A stretch of 36,089 bases of DNA. Source: Endomicrobium sp. GTDB taxonomy: Bacteria; Elusimicrobiota; Endomicrobiia; Endomicrobiales; Endomicrobiaceae. Below the pieces are notes generated by a model, which was not told the DNA's origin, did not search any database, and saw only the letters and a program-made list of their open reading frames with translations. The position numbers were made by a program, and so were the translations under genes. Where the stretch lies: the NCBI GenBank assembly GCA_031289585.1, contig JAITPF010000046.1, forward strand, positions 1 to 36,089. The letters run 5' to 3'. Positions 6,883-15,561 of this stretch are shown one piece after another; the stretch's first letter is position 1; each line of letters starts with the position of its first letter.

Positions 6883-9252
6883 ATGAAAATATCATATAAT
6901 TGGCTTAAAAAGTTTGTAGATTTTGAATTATCTCCTAAGGAACTTACAGAAATGTTAGTTTCTGTAGGCATTGAGTCCTTTGTTGTTTCAAGTGTATGCG
7001 ACTGGAGCAATGTTATTACTGTAAAAGTTTTAGATGTACAAAAACATCCGGGGGCGGATAAACTTTCTTTATGTAAAGTAAGTGATGGCTCAAAAGAATA
7101 CTCAATAGTATGTGGTGCAAAAAACATTGCAACGGGGCAAATTGTCCCTCTTGCAAAAATCGGAGCTGTATTGCCTGGAAATTTTGAAATAAAGAAATCT
7201 AAAATAAGAGGAATAGAATCCGAAGGGATGATATGTTCTGAGTCTGAGCTTGGGCTTAAAGAAAAATCCGAAGGTATTTTAGTTCTTAAAGAAAATACAA
7301 AAATTGGCGTTGCTCTTGAAAACGTTTTAGATGAATTTGATTCAATAATCGAAATAGAAATAACAACAAACAGAGGCGACTGTTTAAGTTATTTAGGAAT
7401 TGCAAGGGAAATAGGTGCAAAACTGCGCAAAGTAGCGTCTCTTCCAATAATAAAAACTTTCAATGTTGCGGACTTAAATTGTGTTGAAATAAAATCTGAC
7501 TTGTGCTTACGTTATATAGGGGCAATTATCTCTGGTGTTAAAGTAGGACCATCGCCAAAATGGATTACAGCCACTCTTGAAAAGAGTGGCATAAGATCTA
7601 TTAATAATGTAGTTGATATAACTAATTATGTTATGATTGAACTTGGGCAACCACTACATGCTTTTGATATAACAAAGCTTTCATCTAAAAATATTATTGT
7701 AAGAAAAGCTGGTGATTTTGAAAAGATAACTGCTCTTGACGGTAAAGAATATAAACTTGATTCCGAAATGCTTGTAATAGCAGATACTAAAAAGCCTGTG
7801 GCAATTGCTGGAGTAATGGGCGGGCAATATTCTGGTATTGACGAAAAAACGGGAACGATATTTTTGGAAAGTGCAATTTTTGATGCAGTTTCAATAAGAA
7901 AGACTTCAAAAAAATTAAATCTTTCAACTGATTCATCTTATAGATTTGAAAGAGGTTTAGGTTGGGATATAACTGATTTTGCGTTGTGGAGAGCAGCTAA
8001 CCTAATAATTGAATTTGCAGATGGAAAAATTGAAGCAAGGGAAGATTTCAATATTGTAGAATATGAAAAAACAAAGATAGCTTTGAGATTTGAAAGAGTA
8101 TCTAAAGTTTTAGGTTATGCCATTGAAAAGGAAGAAATATCGGAAATTTTAAGATATTTAGAGATAGATTTACAACCAAAAGGAGAAATAATCCTCTGCA
8201 CTATTCCATCTTGGCGCAATGATATAAAAGAAGAAATAGATTTAATTGAAGAAATAGTAAGAATTAAAGGATATGATAGTATCCCATCTCTTGAAAATAA
8301 TGTTCAGATATATACGTCAAATAATTCATTTCTACCAGCTGTTGTTGAAGAATTCAGGGTTAAATTAAATGGACTTGGTTTTAGTGAAGCTTTAAATTAC
8401 AGTTTTTTGGAAATCAACGAATTAAAAAAGTTTGATTTAAAATATTTTTACAAAATATCAAATCCTATATCAAAAGAAAATGAAGTTTTAAGACCTTCTT
8501 TGCTGCCGTCATTGTATAAAAATCTTCTACTTAATATTGGACAGAATTTTGAAACTGTAACTTTATTTGAGTACGGTAAGGTTTTTAATGAGTTTGGAGA
8601 GAGAAAAACTTTTGCAGCTATAATGTATGGTAAAATTTGGCAAGAATGGTGGAAATGGGCAGAACAAAAAATTAGTCCAAAGTATGATTTTTACTTTGGC
8701 GGCGGAATAGTAAAAAACATTTTACCGTCAGATGAATTTATAATAGCGGAGAATTTAAATCCTAAAAATTATTACCACTTAGGAAAAACTGCGTCTGTTA
8801 TTTATAGAGGAAAATCCGTAGGGCAATTTGGCGTTTTAAAGCCGTCAATAACTGATGATATTAAAGATATTAAAGGCGACGTCTTCTATTTTGAAATTGA
8901 TTTAGAGTTACTTAAGACCGTTTGTGTCGAGCGAAATTCTTTATATAAGGCATATTCAAAATTTCCTGTAGTAAAGAGAGATATTTCTGTGATTGCAGAT
9001 AAATCTTTACAGTTTTCAAAAATAGAAAAAGTTATTAAAAATATTATGAAATCTAATGGTATTTTAAAAGAATATTCATTGTTTTCAGTATATTCTGATG
9101 AATCTAAACTGGGAGCTGGCAAAATCAGTTATTCATTTAGATTGTCATATAAAAACAATGAGAAAACATTAACTGATGAAGAAGTTAATAAAGATATAAA
9201 TGTGTTATTACAAAAGCTAGATAGCGAGCTAAGCGTTAAATTAAGACTCTAA
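6883..9252 (+). CDS. pheT: Phenylalanyl-tRNA synthetase beta subunit
   Basis: This is the structural, editing and tRNA-binding partner of PheS. The 789-residue product has full family length. Domains in order: tRNA-binding OB fold (about 40-150, with VQKHPGADKLSLCKV and GIESEGMICSESELGL); B3/B4 editing domain (about 210-385, with HAFDITKLSS, MGGQYSGIDEKTGTIFLESA and SSYRFERGLG); B5 domain (about 400-475); a catalytic-like core; and a C-terminal ferredoxin-fold anticodon-binding domain (about 695-789, YSKFPVVKRDISVIADKSLQ). The ATG at 6883 follows GAAGGA. It lies 129 bp after pheS, longer than usual, with a possible gene relic in the gap. Confidence 0.97.
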   Translation: MKISYNWLKKFVDFELSPKELTEMLVSVGIESFVVSSVCDWSNVITVKVLDVQKHPGADKLSLCKVSDGSKEYSIVCGAKNIATGQIVPLAKIGAVLPGNFEIKKSKIRGIESEGMICSESELGLKEKSEGILVLKENTKIGVALENVLDEFDSIIEIEITTNRGDCLSYLGIAREIGAKLRKVASLPIIKTFNVADLNCVEIKSDLCLRYIGAIISGVKVGPSPKWITATLEKSGIRSINNVVDITNYVMIELGQPLHAFDITKLSSKNIIVRKAGDFEKITALDGKEYKLDSEMLVIADTKKPVAIAGVMGGQYSGIDEKTGTIFLESAIFDAVSIRKTSKKLNLSTDSSYRFERGLGWDITDFALWRAANLIIEFADGKIEAREDFNIVEYEKTKIALRFERVSKVLGYAIEKEEISEILRYLEIDLQPKGEIILCTIPSWRNDIKEEIDLIEEIVRIKGYDSIPSLENNVQIYTSNNSFLPAVVEEFRVKLNGLGFSEALNYSFLEINELKKFDLKYFYKISNPISKENEVLRPSLLPSLYKNLLLNIGQNFETVTLFEYGKVFNEFGERKTFAAIMYGKIWQEWWKWAEQKISPKYDFYFGGGIVKNILPSDEFIIAENLNPKNYYHLGKTASVIYRGKSVGQFGVLKPSITDDIKDIKGDVFYFEIDLELLKTVCVERNSLYKAYSKFPVVKRDISVIADKSLQFSKIEKVIKNIMKSNGILKEYSLFSVYSDESKLGAGKISYSFRLSYKNNEKTLTDEEVNKDINVLLQKLDSELSVKLRL

Positions 9253-9322
9253 TTATAAAAAGACTTCACAGATGTAAGCTCATGTCGATTAGTTATTAAC
9301 GGAACTACTTTAGGAAAATAAA

Positions 9323-10819
9323 GTGATAATAAAAAAAGTTCAAGATACAATTCAAAATTATTTTGAAGATAATTCTGGTGTTACAGGTTCAAATGCTGAT
9401 TTTGTTGCAATAGCTGAAACTGAAAATGACGTATCTGCGTTTCTTTCTGAAATGTCCAAATCAAAAACGCCGGTAACAATTGCCGGAGCGCTTACAGGCA
9501 ATACTGCTTCTGGACTTGCGTTCGGTGGAAGTGTATTATCTTTAGAAAAACTAAATAAAATAAGCGAAGTAAAAAAGATTGACAATAATGAAGCTGTAAT
9601 TACAGTTCAATCCGGAGCAAGAATCTGTGATATAAAATCAAAAGCTCAAAGCGAAAGCTGGATGTATCCACCGGATCCAACTGAAAAAAATGCATATATT
9701 GGTGGAAATATTTCGACCAATGCTTCTGGAGGTAGAGGTTTTAAGTTTGGCGTAACAAGAGATTATATAAAAGCATTAAAAATTGTTTTTTCGGATGGTT
9801 CTTATAGTTTTATTGAAAGAGGAAAATGGTTTGCTGATAAGAATGGAGAAATAATTTTTGATACAAGTAATGGTAAAAAACACATAGTACTTCCCAAATA
9901 TCATCTACCTGTTATAAAAAATGCTGCAGGATACTACAATTATCTCAATGCTGATTTAATAGATGTTTTTATAGGTTCAGAGGGCACTCTTTGTGTTATT
10001 GTAGAAGCTGTTCTTAAACTTATTCCTCATTTTAAGGATGCTTTCGGCGGAATAATATTTTTTGAAAACCGCGATAGCTCATACGAATTTGTAAATAAAA
10101 TAAAAAATCTTTCAAAAAAAACGAAAGAAGAAAAATGGGAAAACTCAGTCAGCGCAATGTCTTTAGAGTATTTTGATAGAAATGCGTTGCTTATGATAAA
10201 AAATGATTATCCCATTATTCCAGCAAATGTTGAGGCTGGTATTATGTTTGAACAAGACATATATGAAAACAACTTTGATATTTTGATGGATAAGTGGATT
10301 GAGATAATTAGTAGTAGCGGTATAGATTTAGGAAAAGTTTGGTTTGCTTCAAACTTAGCAGAGCAGGAAGAGTTTAGAGCTTTTAGACATAGAATTCCAG
10401 AACGTGTAAATGAATTAGTAAAAAAAAATAAAATTCCAAAAGTTGGTACAGATTTTGCTGTTCCAGAAGGGAAACTTCCTGAAATTATCGATTTTTGCGA
10501 TAAGGAATTTAAGAAAACGGGTATTTTTAATTTAACGTTTGGACATGTAGGCGAAAATCATTTACATGCAAACATTGTAGCTTCAAATAAGGAAGAATAT
10601 GAACAATGCAGACAGATGTATGCAGATATTGCACAAAAGGCTGTTGAACTTGGCGGAACAGTTTCTGCGGAACATGGAATAGGAAAACTTAAACATGTTT
10701 TTTTGGAAAAAATGATTGGCGAAAAAGGCTTTAAAGAGATGGCAAAATTCAAAAAAAGCCTTGATAAATTCGGAATTTTAGGACAAGATAATATATTTCC
10801 TAAAATTTATCTTTTCTAA
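9323..10819 (+). CDS. FAD-binding oxidase, GlcD/D-lactate dehydrogenase family
   Basis: This is an FAD-linked 2-hydroxyacid oxidoreductase, probably a D-lactate or glycolate dehydrogenase. The 498-residue product has an N-terminal FAD-binding domain of the PCMH type (about 25-235: VQSGARICDIKSKAQ, PPDPTEKNAYIGGNISTNAS, GSEGTLCVIVEAVLKLIP) and a C-terminal FAD-oxidase domain (about 240-498: LTFGHVGENHLHANIV, VSAEHGIGKLKHVFL). The paired His residues in the latter normally bind metal or substrate. The start is GTG 9323 with TTTAGGA just upstream. No iron-sulfur partner (GlcF-like) is adjacent, so the electron acceptor is unknown. It sits between pheT and thrS without an evident shared role. Confidence 0.85.
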   Translation: MIIKKVQDTIQNYFEDNSGVTGSNADFVAIAETENDVSAFLSEMSKSKTPVTIAGALTGNTASGLAFGGSVLSLEKLNKISEVKKIDNNEAVITVQSGARICDIKSKAQSESWMYPPDPTEKNAYIGGNISTNASGGRGFKFGVTRDYIKALKIVFSDGSYSFIERGKWFADKNGEIIFDTSNGKKHIVLPKYHLPVIKNAAGYYNYLNADLIDVFIGSEGTLCVIVEAVLKLIPHFKDAFGGIIFFENRDSSYEFVNKIKNLSKKTKEEKWENSVSAMSLEYFDRNALLMIKNDYPIIPANVEAGIMFEQDIYENNFDILMDKWIEIISSSGIDLGKVWFASNLAEQEEFRAFRHRIPERVNELVKKNKIPKVGTDFAVPEGKLPEIIDFCDKEFKKTGIFNLTFGHVGENHLHANIVASNKEEYEQCRQMYADIAQKAVELGGTVSAEHGIGKLKHVFLEKMIGEKGFKEMAKFKKSLDKFGILGQDNIFPKIYLF

Positions 10820-10961
10820 TTAAATTAAGAATTATAAAGCCGCGATTGAAAAATATTCCCGTGCGTTTCTTGTGGTAATTCCACAATGCTCAACGTTTTT
10901 GTCTATATAAATATTGTATAATAACTCAAATAAGATAAATTTTAATGGGATAGGTAAAATA

Positions 10962-12701
10962 ATGGAAGAAAAGAAATCATTGGATATTTTAAGACATTCT
11001 GCAGCGCATATAATGGCGGCAGCTGTTAGAGAACTTTTCCCTGGAACAAAAGTTGCAATTGGTCCGTCGATAGAAGATGGTTTTTATTATGATTTTGATA
11101 GAGCAGAGCCTTTTACTATAGATGATTTGGTAAAGATTGAAGAAAAAATGAAAGATATAATAAAAGAAAATTATCCTTTTGTGTGTTCGTCTATGCCTAA
11201 GGACGCGGCTATTAAGGAATTTCAGGAAAAAGGCGAGAAATATAAAGCTGAAATAGTATCGCAAATTGAAGGTGGTAAAGTAAATATATATAAGTCTGGA
11301 AATTTTACTGATTTGTGCAGAGGTCCCCATATAGGTTCAACAGGAGAATTAAAATATTTTAAGCTTCTTTCTGTTGCAGGCGCTTATTGGAGAGGCGATT
11401 CTTCAAGAGAACAACTTCAGAGAATTTACGGTACGGCGTTCCTTACAAAAAAAGATTTAGAAGATTATTTGAATAAGATTGAAGAAGCTCAAAAAAGAGA
11501 CCACAGAAAACTCGGGAAAGATTTAGATCTATTTAGTGTTAACGATGCTGTTGGCGGCGGTTTGGTTTTATGGCATCCAAAAGGCGCTCTTTTGAGAGAT
11601 ATTATTGAAAGCTATTGGAAAAAATTTAATCTTGAAAATGGCTATGAACTTCTGTTTACCCCACACATTGCAAGCGAAGAGCTTTTTAAAATAAGTGGTC
11701 ATTTGCAGACTTATTGCGAAAATATGTATGCGCCTATGGAAATAGAAGGAAAACCGTACCGTGTGAAACCTATGAACTGTCCAATGCATTTGATGATATA
11801 TAAAACTAAGCTTCATTCTTATAGAGAACTTCCAATAAGGTATGCAGAGCTTGGTACAGTTTATAGATTTGAGAAATCAGGTGTTTTACATGGACTTTTG
11901 AGAGTTAGAGGATTTACTCAGGATGATGGACATGTTATTGTTGCTCCAGAACAGCTTGAAGAGGAAATGCTTAGAGTTTTTAATATGGCTGTAGATTGTC
12001 TTAAAACTTTTGGCTTTAGTGAATATAAAATTTATCTTGCCACAAGACCTGAGAAAAAATATGTAGGTAAAGTAGAAGATTGGCAAAAAGCACAAAATTC
12101 TATTGAAAATGCTTTGAAGAAAACAGGCTATGAGTATGAACTTGATGAAGGTGGAGGAGCTTTTTACGGACCAAAAATTGATATAAAAATAAAAGATGCC
12201 TTATGCAGACTTTGGCAATGTTCAACTATTCAGTTTGATTTTAATCTTCCAGAAAGATTTGATATTACTTATGTTGATTCAACTGGAAAGAAAACAAGAC
12301 CTTATATGATTCATAGAGCATTAATGGGCTCTTTGGAAAGATTTATAGGCGTTCTTTTGGAACATTATGACGGTGCGCTTCCTCTTTGGATTTCTCCTGT
12401 ACAAGTAGCGATAATAAATATTAACGAAGAACAACAAGAATATTGCAATGAGTTGTTACAAAAATTGAAAAAGAATGGCATAAGAGTTATTTTTGATGGC
12501 AGAAACGAAAAAATTGGACATAAAATAAGAGAAAATGCAATGCAAAAAATTCCTTATATGGCAGTTGTTGGAAATAAAGAAAAAGATACAGGTTCGGTTG
12601 CCGTAAGAGCAAGAGGTAATAAAGATTTAGGTGTTATGACTGTTGATAATTTTATTTCTCTGATAAAAGAAAACGATGCTTCTAGAGTCTGTTCACTCTA
12701 G
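10962..12701 (+). CDS. thrS: Threonyl-tRNA synthetase lacking the TGS domain
   Basis: Class II synthetase charging tRNA-Thr. ATG 10962 is chosen because GGGATAGG lies 7-13 bases upstream; an upstream in-frame TTG at 10914 has no ribosome binding site. The 579-residue product starts directly at the editing domain (RHSAAHIMA, then FTDLCRGPHIG, carrying the His, His, Asp, Cys and His expected for clearing Ser-tRNA). The catalytic core has FTPHIAS, KPMNCPMH (zinc Cys), RYAELGTVYRFEKSG (motif 2), TQDDGHV (zinc His) and PYMIHRALMGSLERFIG (zinc His, motif 3), then an anticodon-binding domain (about 480-570). The roughly 60-residue N-terminal TGS domain is absent. The last codons and stop lie in a palindromic repeat. 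Confidence 0.96.
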   Translation: MEEKKSLDILRHSAAHIMAAAVRELFPGTKVAIGPSIEDGFYYDFDRAEPFTIDDLVKIEEKMKDIIKENYPFVCSSMPKDAAIKEFQEKGEKYKAEIVSQIEGGKVNIYKSGNFTDLCRGPHIGSTGELKYFKLLSVAGAYWRGDSSREQLQRIYGTAFLTKKDLEDYLNKIEEAQKRDHRKLGKDLDLFSVNDAVGGGLVLWHPKGALLRDIIESYWKKFNLENGYELLFTPHIASEELFKISGHLQTYCENMYAPMEIEGKPYRVKPMNCPMHLMIYKTKLHSYRELPIRYAELGTVYRFEKSGVLHGLLRVRGFTQDDGHVIVAPEQLEEEMLRVFNMAVDCLKTFGFSEYKIYLATRPEKKYVGKVEDWQKAQNSIENALKKTGYEYELDEGGGAFYGPKIDIKIKDALCRLWQCSTIQFDFNLPERFDITYVDSTGKKTRPYMIHRALMGSLERFIGVLLEHYDGALPLWISPVQVAIININEEQQEYCNELLQKLKKNGIRVIFDGRNEKIGHKIRENAMQKIPYMAVVGNKEKDTGSVAVRARGNKDLGVMTVDNFISLIKENDASRVCSL

Positions 12702-12703
12702 TA
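12682..12703. repeat. 22-bp 'ctagag...ctagta' repeat, copy 2
   Basis: CTAGAGT (12682-12688) pairs perfectly with ACTCTAG (12695-12701) around a 6-nt loop. The thrS stop codon TAG lies in the right arm. There is no T-tract, so it is not a classical terminator. Confidence 0.55.
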
Positions 12704-12833
12704 AGGCAAAAGTGTTAGGAGCAAAAATAAGAAGAAGCAAAGGATATTATCAGTTTGGATATTAAATTTTTGAAAAAAATACATAATAACTTTATCATTA
12801 CTTATATAAAAAATATGTGTAGGTGGTAAATGA

Positions 12834-14219
12834 ATGAAGCATGTTGATGAAGTAAAAATAAACTCTTTGCTAAAGATAGAAGCAACTAAAGAAGAAATTT
12901 GTAGTATTTTAAAAAAAACAAAACAACTCAAGAGACTTAGTCTAGAAGAATCTGCAAAACTTTTATCGGTAACCGATTCTACTCTTCTTGAAAAAATTTA
13001 CGAAACTGCTTTTTATATAAAAAACGCTATATACGGTAAACGAGTTGTAATATTTGTGCCGCTTTATATAAGCAATTTCTGTGCAAACAGTTGCCTTTAT
13101 TGCGGTTTTGCCGCAAATAATAAACTTAGTGTAAGGAAAAAACTTACAATTGCAGAAATAAAAAAACAGACAGAAATACTTCTTAAAAGAGGTCATAAAC
13201 GCATTTTAATGGTAGCAGGAGAAATGGCTTCTTCGAAAGAGAATATAGATTATTATATTGATGCTATTAAAGCAATTTACAGTGTAGATTATAAAGGCAA
13301 TAAAATAAAAAGAGTAAATGCAAATGTTGCGCCGATGAGCGTTGGTGATTTTAAAAGATTAAAAGAAGCAGGTATTGGTACATATCAAATATTCCAAGAA
13401 ACTTATCACGAAGAAACTTACAGAAAGCTTCATATCGCAGGAAGAAAAATCGATCCTAATAATCGTTTAGATGCAATAGATAATGCATTTAAAGCTGGAA
13501 TTGACGATGTTGGAATAGGACCTTTGTTAGGTCTTTATGATCATCGTTTTGAAGTTCTTGCAATGCTTATGCATATAGAATATCTTGAAAAAACTTATGG
13601 AATAGGACCTCACACCATTTCTGTTCCGCGTATTGAACCTGCACCTGGATCTGCGTATGCGTCAAATCCAGAATATCTTATTACAGATGAAGAGTTTAAA
13701 AAACTTGTAGCTATTTTAAGGCTTTCTGTTCCTTATACTGGAATAATAATGTCAACAAGAGAGACTTCAAGACTTAGAGACATTCTTGTAAATTTAGGAG
13801 TTTCACAGATAAGTGCAGAATCAAAAGTTACTCCAGGCGGGTATGAAGAAAATTCTGTACATAATAATAAACTTGAAAGACAATTTAGCATAAATGACCA
13901 AAGATCGCTTGATGAAATAGCGTATTCTTTACTTTCGCAAGGATTCCTACCAAGTTTTTGCGCAGCATGCTACCGCAAAAAAAGAACAGGACAACATTTT
14001 ATGGATTTAGCAAAGCCGGGCGAAATAAAAAATATGTGTGATATAAATGCTTTAGTTACTTTAAAAGAGTACCTTGAGGATTTTGCAAAGCCTGAAGTAA
14101 AAAAATTGGGTTATAAACTTATTGAAGAATATAAAATAAGACTTGATGGTTCAAGTTTAAATATTCTTGAAAAATTCTTTAAAAATATTGATAATGGCAT
14201 TAGAGATGAATATATTTAG
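12834..14219 (+). CDS. hydG: [FeFe]-hydrogenase maturase HydG (radical SAM tyrosine lyase)
   Basis: HydG cleaves tyrosine to make the CO and CN ligands of the [FeFe]-hydrogenase H cluster. The 461-residue product has the radical-SAM cluster motif CANSCLYC (C83, C87, C90) within a TIM barrel and the HydG-specific C-terminal cluster motif C376, C379, C402 (CX2CX22C, in CAACYRKKRTGQHFMDLA). This C-terminal motif separates it from the related ThiH. Other matching blocks are IFQETYHEETYRKLH and GIGPLLGLYDHRFEVLAM. The ATG at 12834 follows AGGTGG at 7-nt spacing. hydE, hydF and a hydrogenase gene are not in the window; they must lie elsewhere if it works. Confidence 0.93.
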   Translation: MKHVDEVKINSLLKIEATKEEICSILKKTKQLKRLSLEESAKLLSVTDSTLLEKIYETAFYIKNAIYGKRVVIFVPLYISNFCANSCLYCGFAANNKLSVRKKLTIAEIKKQTEILLKRGHKRILMVAGEMASSKENIDYYIDAIKAIYSVDYKGNKIKRVNANVAPMSVGDFKRLKEAGIGTYQIFQETYHEETYRKLHIAGRKIDPNNRLDAIDNAFKAGIDDVGIGPLLGLYDHRFEVLAMLMHIEYLEKTYGIGPHTISVPRIEPAPGSAYASNPEYLITDEEFKKLVAILRLSVPYTGIIMSTRETSRLRDILVNLGVSQISAESKVTPGGYEENSVHNNKLERQFSINDQRSLDEIAYSLLSQGFLPSFCAACYRKKRTGQHFMDLAKPGEIKNMCDINALVTLKEYLEDFAKPEVKKLGYKLIEEYKIRLDGSSLNILEKFFKNIDNGIRDEYI

Positions 14220-14240
14220 AGTCTGTTTGCTCTATTAGTA
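14216..14240. repeat. 22-bp 'ctagag...ctagta' repeat, copy 3
   Basis: TAGAG (14217-14221) pairs with CTCTA (14230-14234). The left arm supplies the hydG TAG stop. It matches the copy at the thrS end in about 18 of 22 positions. The rest of the gap to 14497 is AT-rich, with a TTGACA at 14354-14359 but no good -10 box at proper spacing. Confidence 0.5.
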
Positions 14241-14497
14241 TGAACATTATCTTTCCCTATAAAACTACTGAAATTAATAATCGCAGATATTTAGGTAATA
14301 AATATAAATTTTATCTTTTGTAAAAAAAATCATTAATGATAATTGTAATAATATTGACAAGACTTAGTATAGTAAAAATATAAAGAAGTATCTTTTTAAG
14401 TCCCGATTTTAACAGTTTTGAAAGAAAATAAGTTTAGAAGATATGTTAATGATTTCAAGTTTCTTTAATTTTGCATCTTAGTTATGCAAGAGGACTA

Positions 14498-15151
14498 ATG
14501 AAACAATTTATATCAGAAAAAAAATTCCCATATAAACATTTTACTACTACTAAATTTGCTAGCAATATGAAAGATGAGATTGTAAGAAATTCTTTTTTAT
14601 CTTCACTAAAGTTAAATCCAGTAAATTTAGTACTTGCAAATCAAGTTCATAGTAATAATGTAAAAATAGTTAATGCTTTCAATAAAAATTCTTTTATTGA
14701 TAACTGCGATGGATTAATTACTACAGATAAAGATGTAATGCTTGGTATTTTCACCGCAGATTGTGTTCCTTTGCTTATGTCCTGCGGAAATTGTGAATTT
14801 AAAGCTGCAATTCATGCGGGATGGAAAGGGCTTTTTGCAGGGATAATAGAAAACACTCTTGATATATTAAAAAAAGATTTTTGCATAAAAATAGAAGAAA
14901 TAAAAGTTTATATAGGTCCACATATTTGTTCGCGTTGTTATGAAGTAGGTTATGAAATGGAAAATAGGTTTAATGTTAAACCCAATAAGAATAAATTAAA
15001 TTTATCGGAAATAATTTGTAATAAATTAAAAAAATGCGGAATAAATAAAATTTTTGATATAAAACGTTGTACTTTTCACGAGGAAAGTTCATTTTTTTCA
15101 TACAGACGCAATCAATGTTTAGAAAGAATGCTTTCTATAATTTATGCTTAA
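14498..15151 (+). CDS. pgeF: Peptidoglycan editing factor PgeF / YfiH-family purine nucleoside phosphorylase
   Basis: YfiH/PgeF proteins (formerly called multicopper polyphenol oxidase or laccase-domain proteins) act on purine nucleosides and help prevent misincorporation into peptidoglycan stems. The 217-residue product carries the metal/active-site set: QVHSN, TADCVPLL, HAGWKGLFAGI, YIGPHICSRCYEVG and a late FFSYRRNQ. ATG 14498 follows AAGAGGA, closely spaced; an earlier in-frame TTG at 14471 lacks a site. The length is slightly below the family norm of about 240, from shorter loops in the C-terminal third. It is transcribed alone between hydG and the aromatic operon. Confidence 0.9.
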   Translation: MKQFISEKKFPYKHFTTTKFASNMKDEIVRNSFLSSLKLNPVNLVLANQVHSNNVKIVNAFNKNSFIDNCDGLITTDKDVMLGIFTADCVPLLMSCGNCEFKAAIHAGWKGLFAGIIENTLDILKKDFCIKIEEIKVYIGPHICSRCYEVGYEMENRFNVKPNKNKLNLSEIICNKLKKCGINKIFDIKRCTFHEESSFFSYRRNQCLERMLSIIYA

Positions 15152-15190
15152 TAGATAAAACGGTAAAAAAGGGCAGGTTAAATTAAAAGA

Positions 15191-15301
15191 ATGTTATATA
15201 AATATCCACAGTTAGAAAACAATGATATTTTTATTAAAAATTAAGCTGAGGTTCGTGAAGTTGCCGCTGAAAAAGCTATAGAATATATTAAAAGTGTATA
15301 A
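15191..15301 (+). pseudogene. Short decayed coding remnant
   Basis: A frame starting at ATG 15191 reads MLYKYPQLENNDIFIKN, hits TAA at 15242-15244, then continues as AEVREVAAEKAIEYIKSV to TAA at 15299-15301. The second half has protein-like composition (an amphipathic helix). It could be the last helix of an enzyme gene now lost. The family is not recognised. Confidence 0.3.
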
Positions 15302-15364
15302 ATTAAGTCTTTTTAGTTTGCTATAATTATTATACAGTCGTAATTGTAACTATAATGTGTTAGA

Positions 15365-15520
15365 TTGATTTTTAATACTACACTGCGAATTTTCCGCAGA
15401 TTTGTAGGGTAATTATCTTATGATAGTTATAGTGTTAATTCCGTCCCACACACTGTCGAAGGCAGCGAGATTAAGACAAACCCAGTGTGTGGGAAAAGTT
15501 CATACGTATAAAATTTGATA
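15365..15520 (+). promoter_or_regulatory. Multi-hairpin leader of the aromatic amino acid operon
   Basis: Two strong dyads precede pheA. Hairpin 1 pairs CTACACTGCG (15378-15387) with CGCAG (15395-15399) and TGTAG (15403-15407). Hairpin 2 is a perfect 12-bp stem, 15444-15455 with 15483-15494, with a 27-nt loop. A third hairpin follows before the start codon. 'ccacaca' of hairpin 2 can also pair with 'tgtgtgg' of hairpin 3, so exclusive folds are possible. A 15-codon frame at 15365-15412 (TTG start, no clear ribosome binding site) holds three Phe codons and overlaps hairpin 1. Together these suggest attenuation by phenylalanine supply. TATAAT boxes at 15322 and 15351 lack clear -35 partners. 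No T-box sequence was seen. Confidence 0.5.
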
Positions 15521-15549
15521 CTACACAGTAAACTGTGTGGAGTTTTATT
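15521..15549 (+). terminator. Terminator-like hairpin just before pheA
   Basis: CTACACAG (15521-15528) pairs with CTGTGTGG (15533-15540), eight pairs including one T-G, around a TAAA loop. It is followed by AGTTTTATT. The structure ends directly before the pheA ribosome binding site (GGAGGA at 15551-15556), so it could act as an attenuator or mask translation. Confidence 0.6.
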
Positions 15550-15561
15550 GGGAGGAAGTGT

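Noticed and set aside
10914-10961. Upstream TTG start of thrS
   Set aside because: It has no ribosome binding site, does not encode a TGS domain, and ATG 10962 is well placed.
14354-14382. TTGACA box as a promoter for pgeF
   Set aside because: No acceptable -10 box at 16-18 bp spacing.
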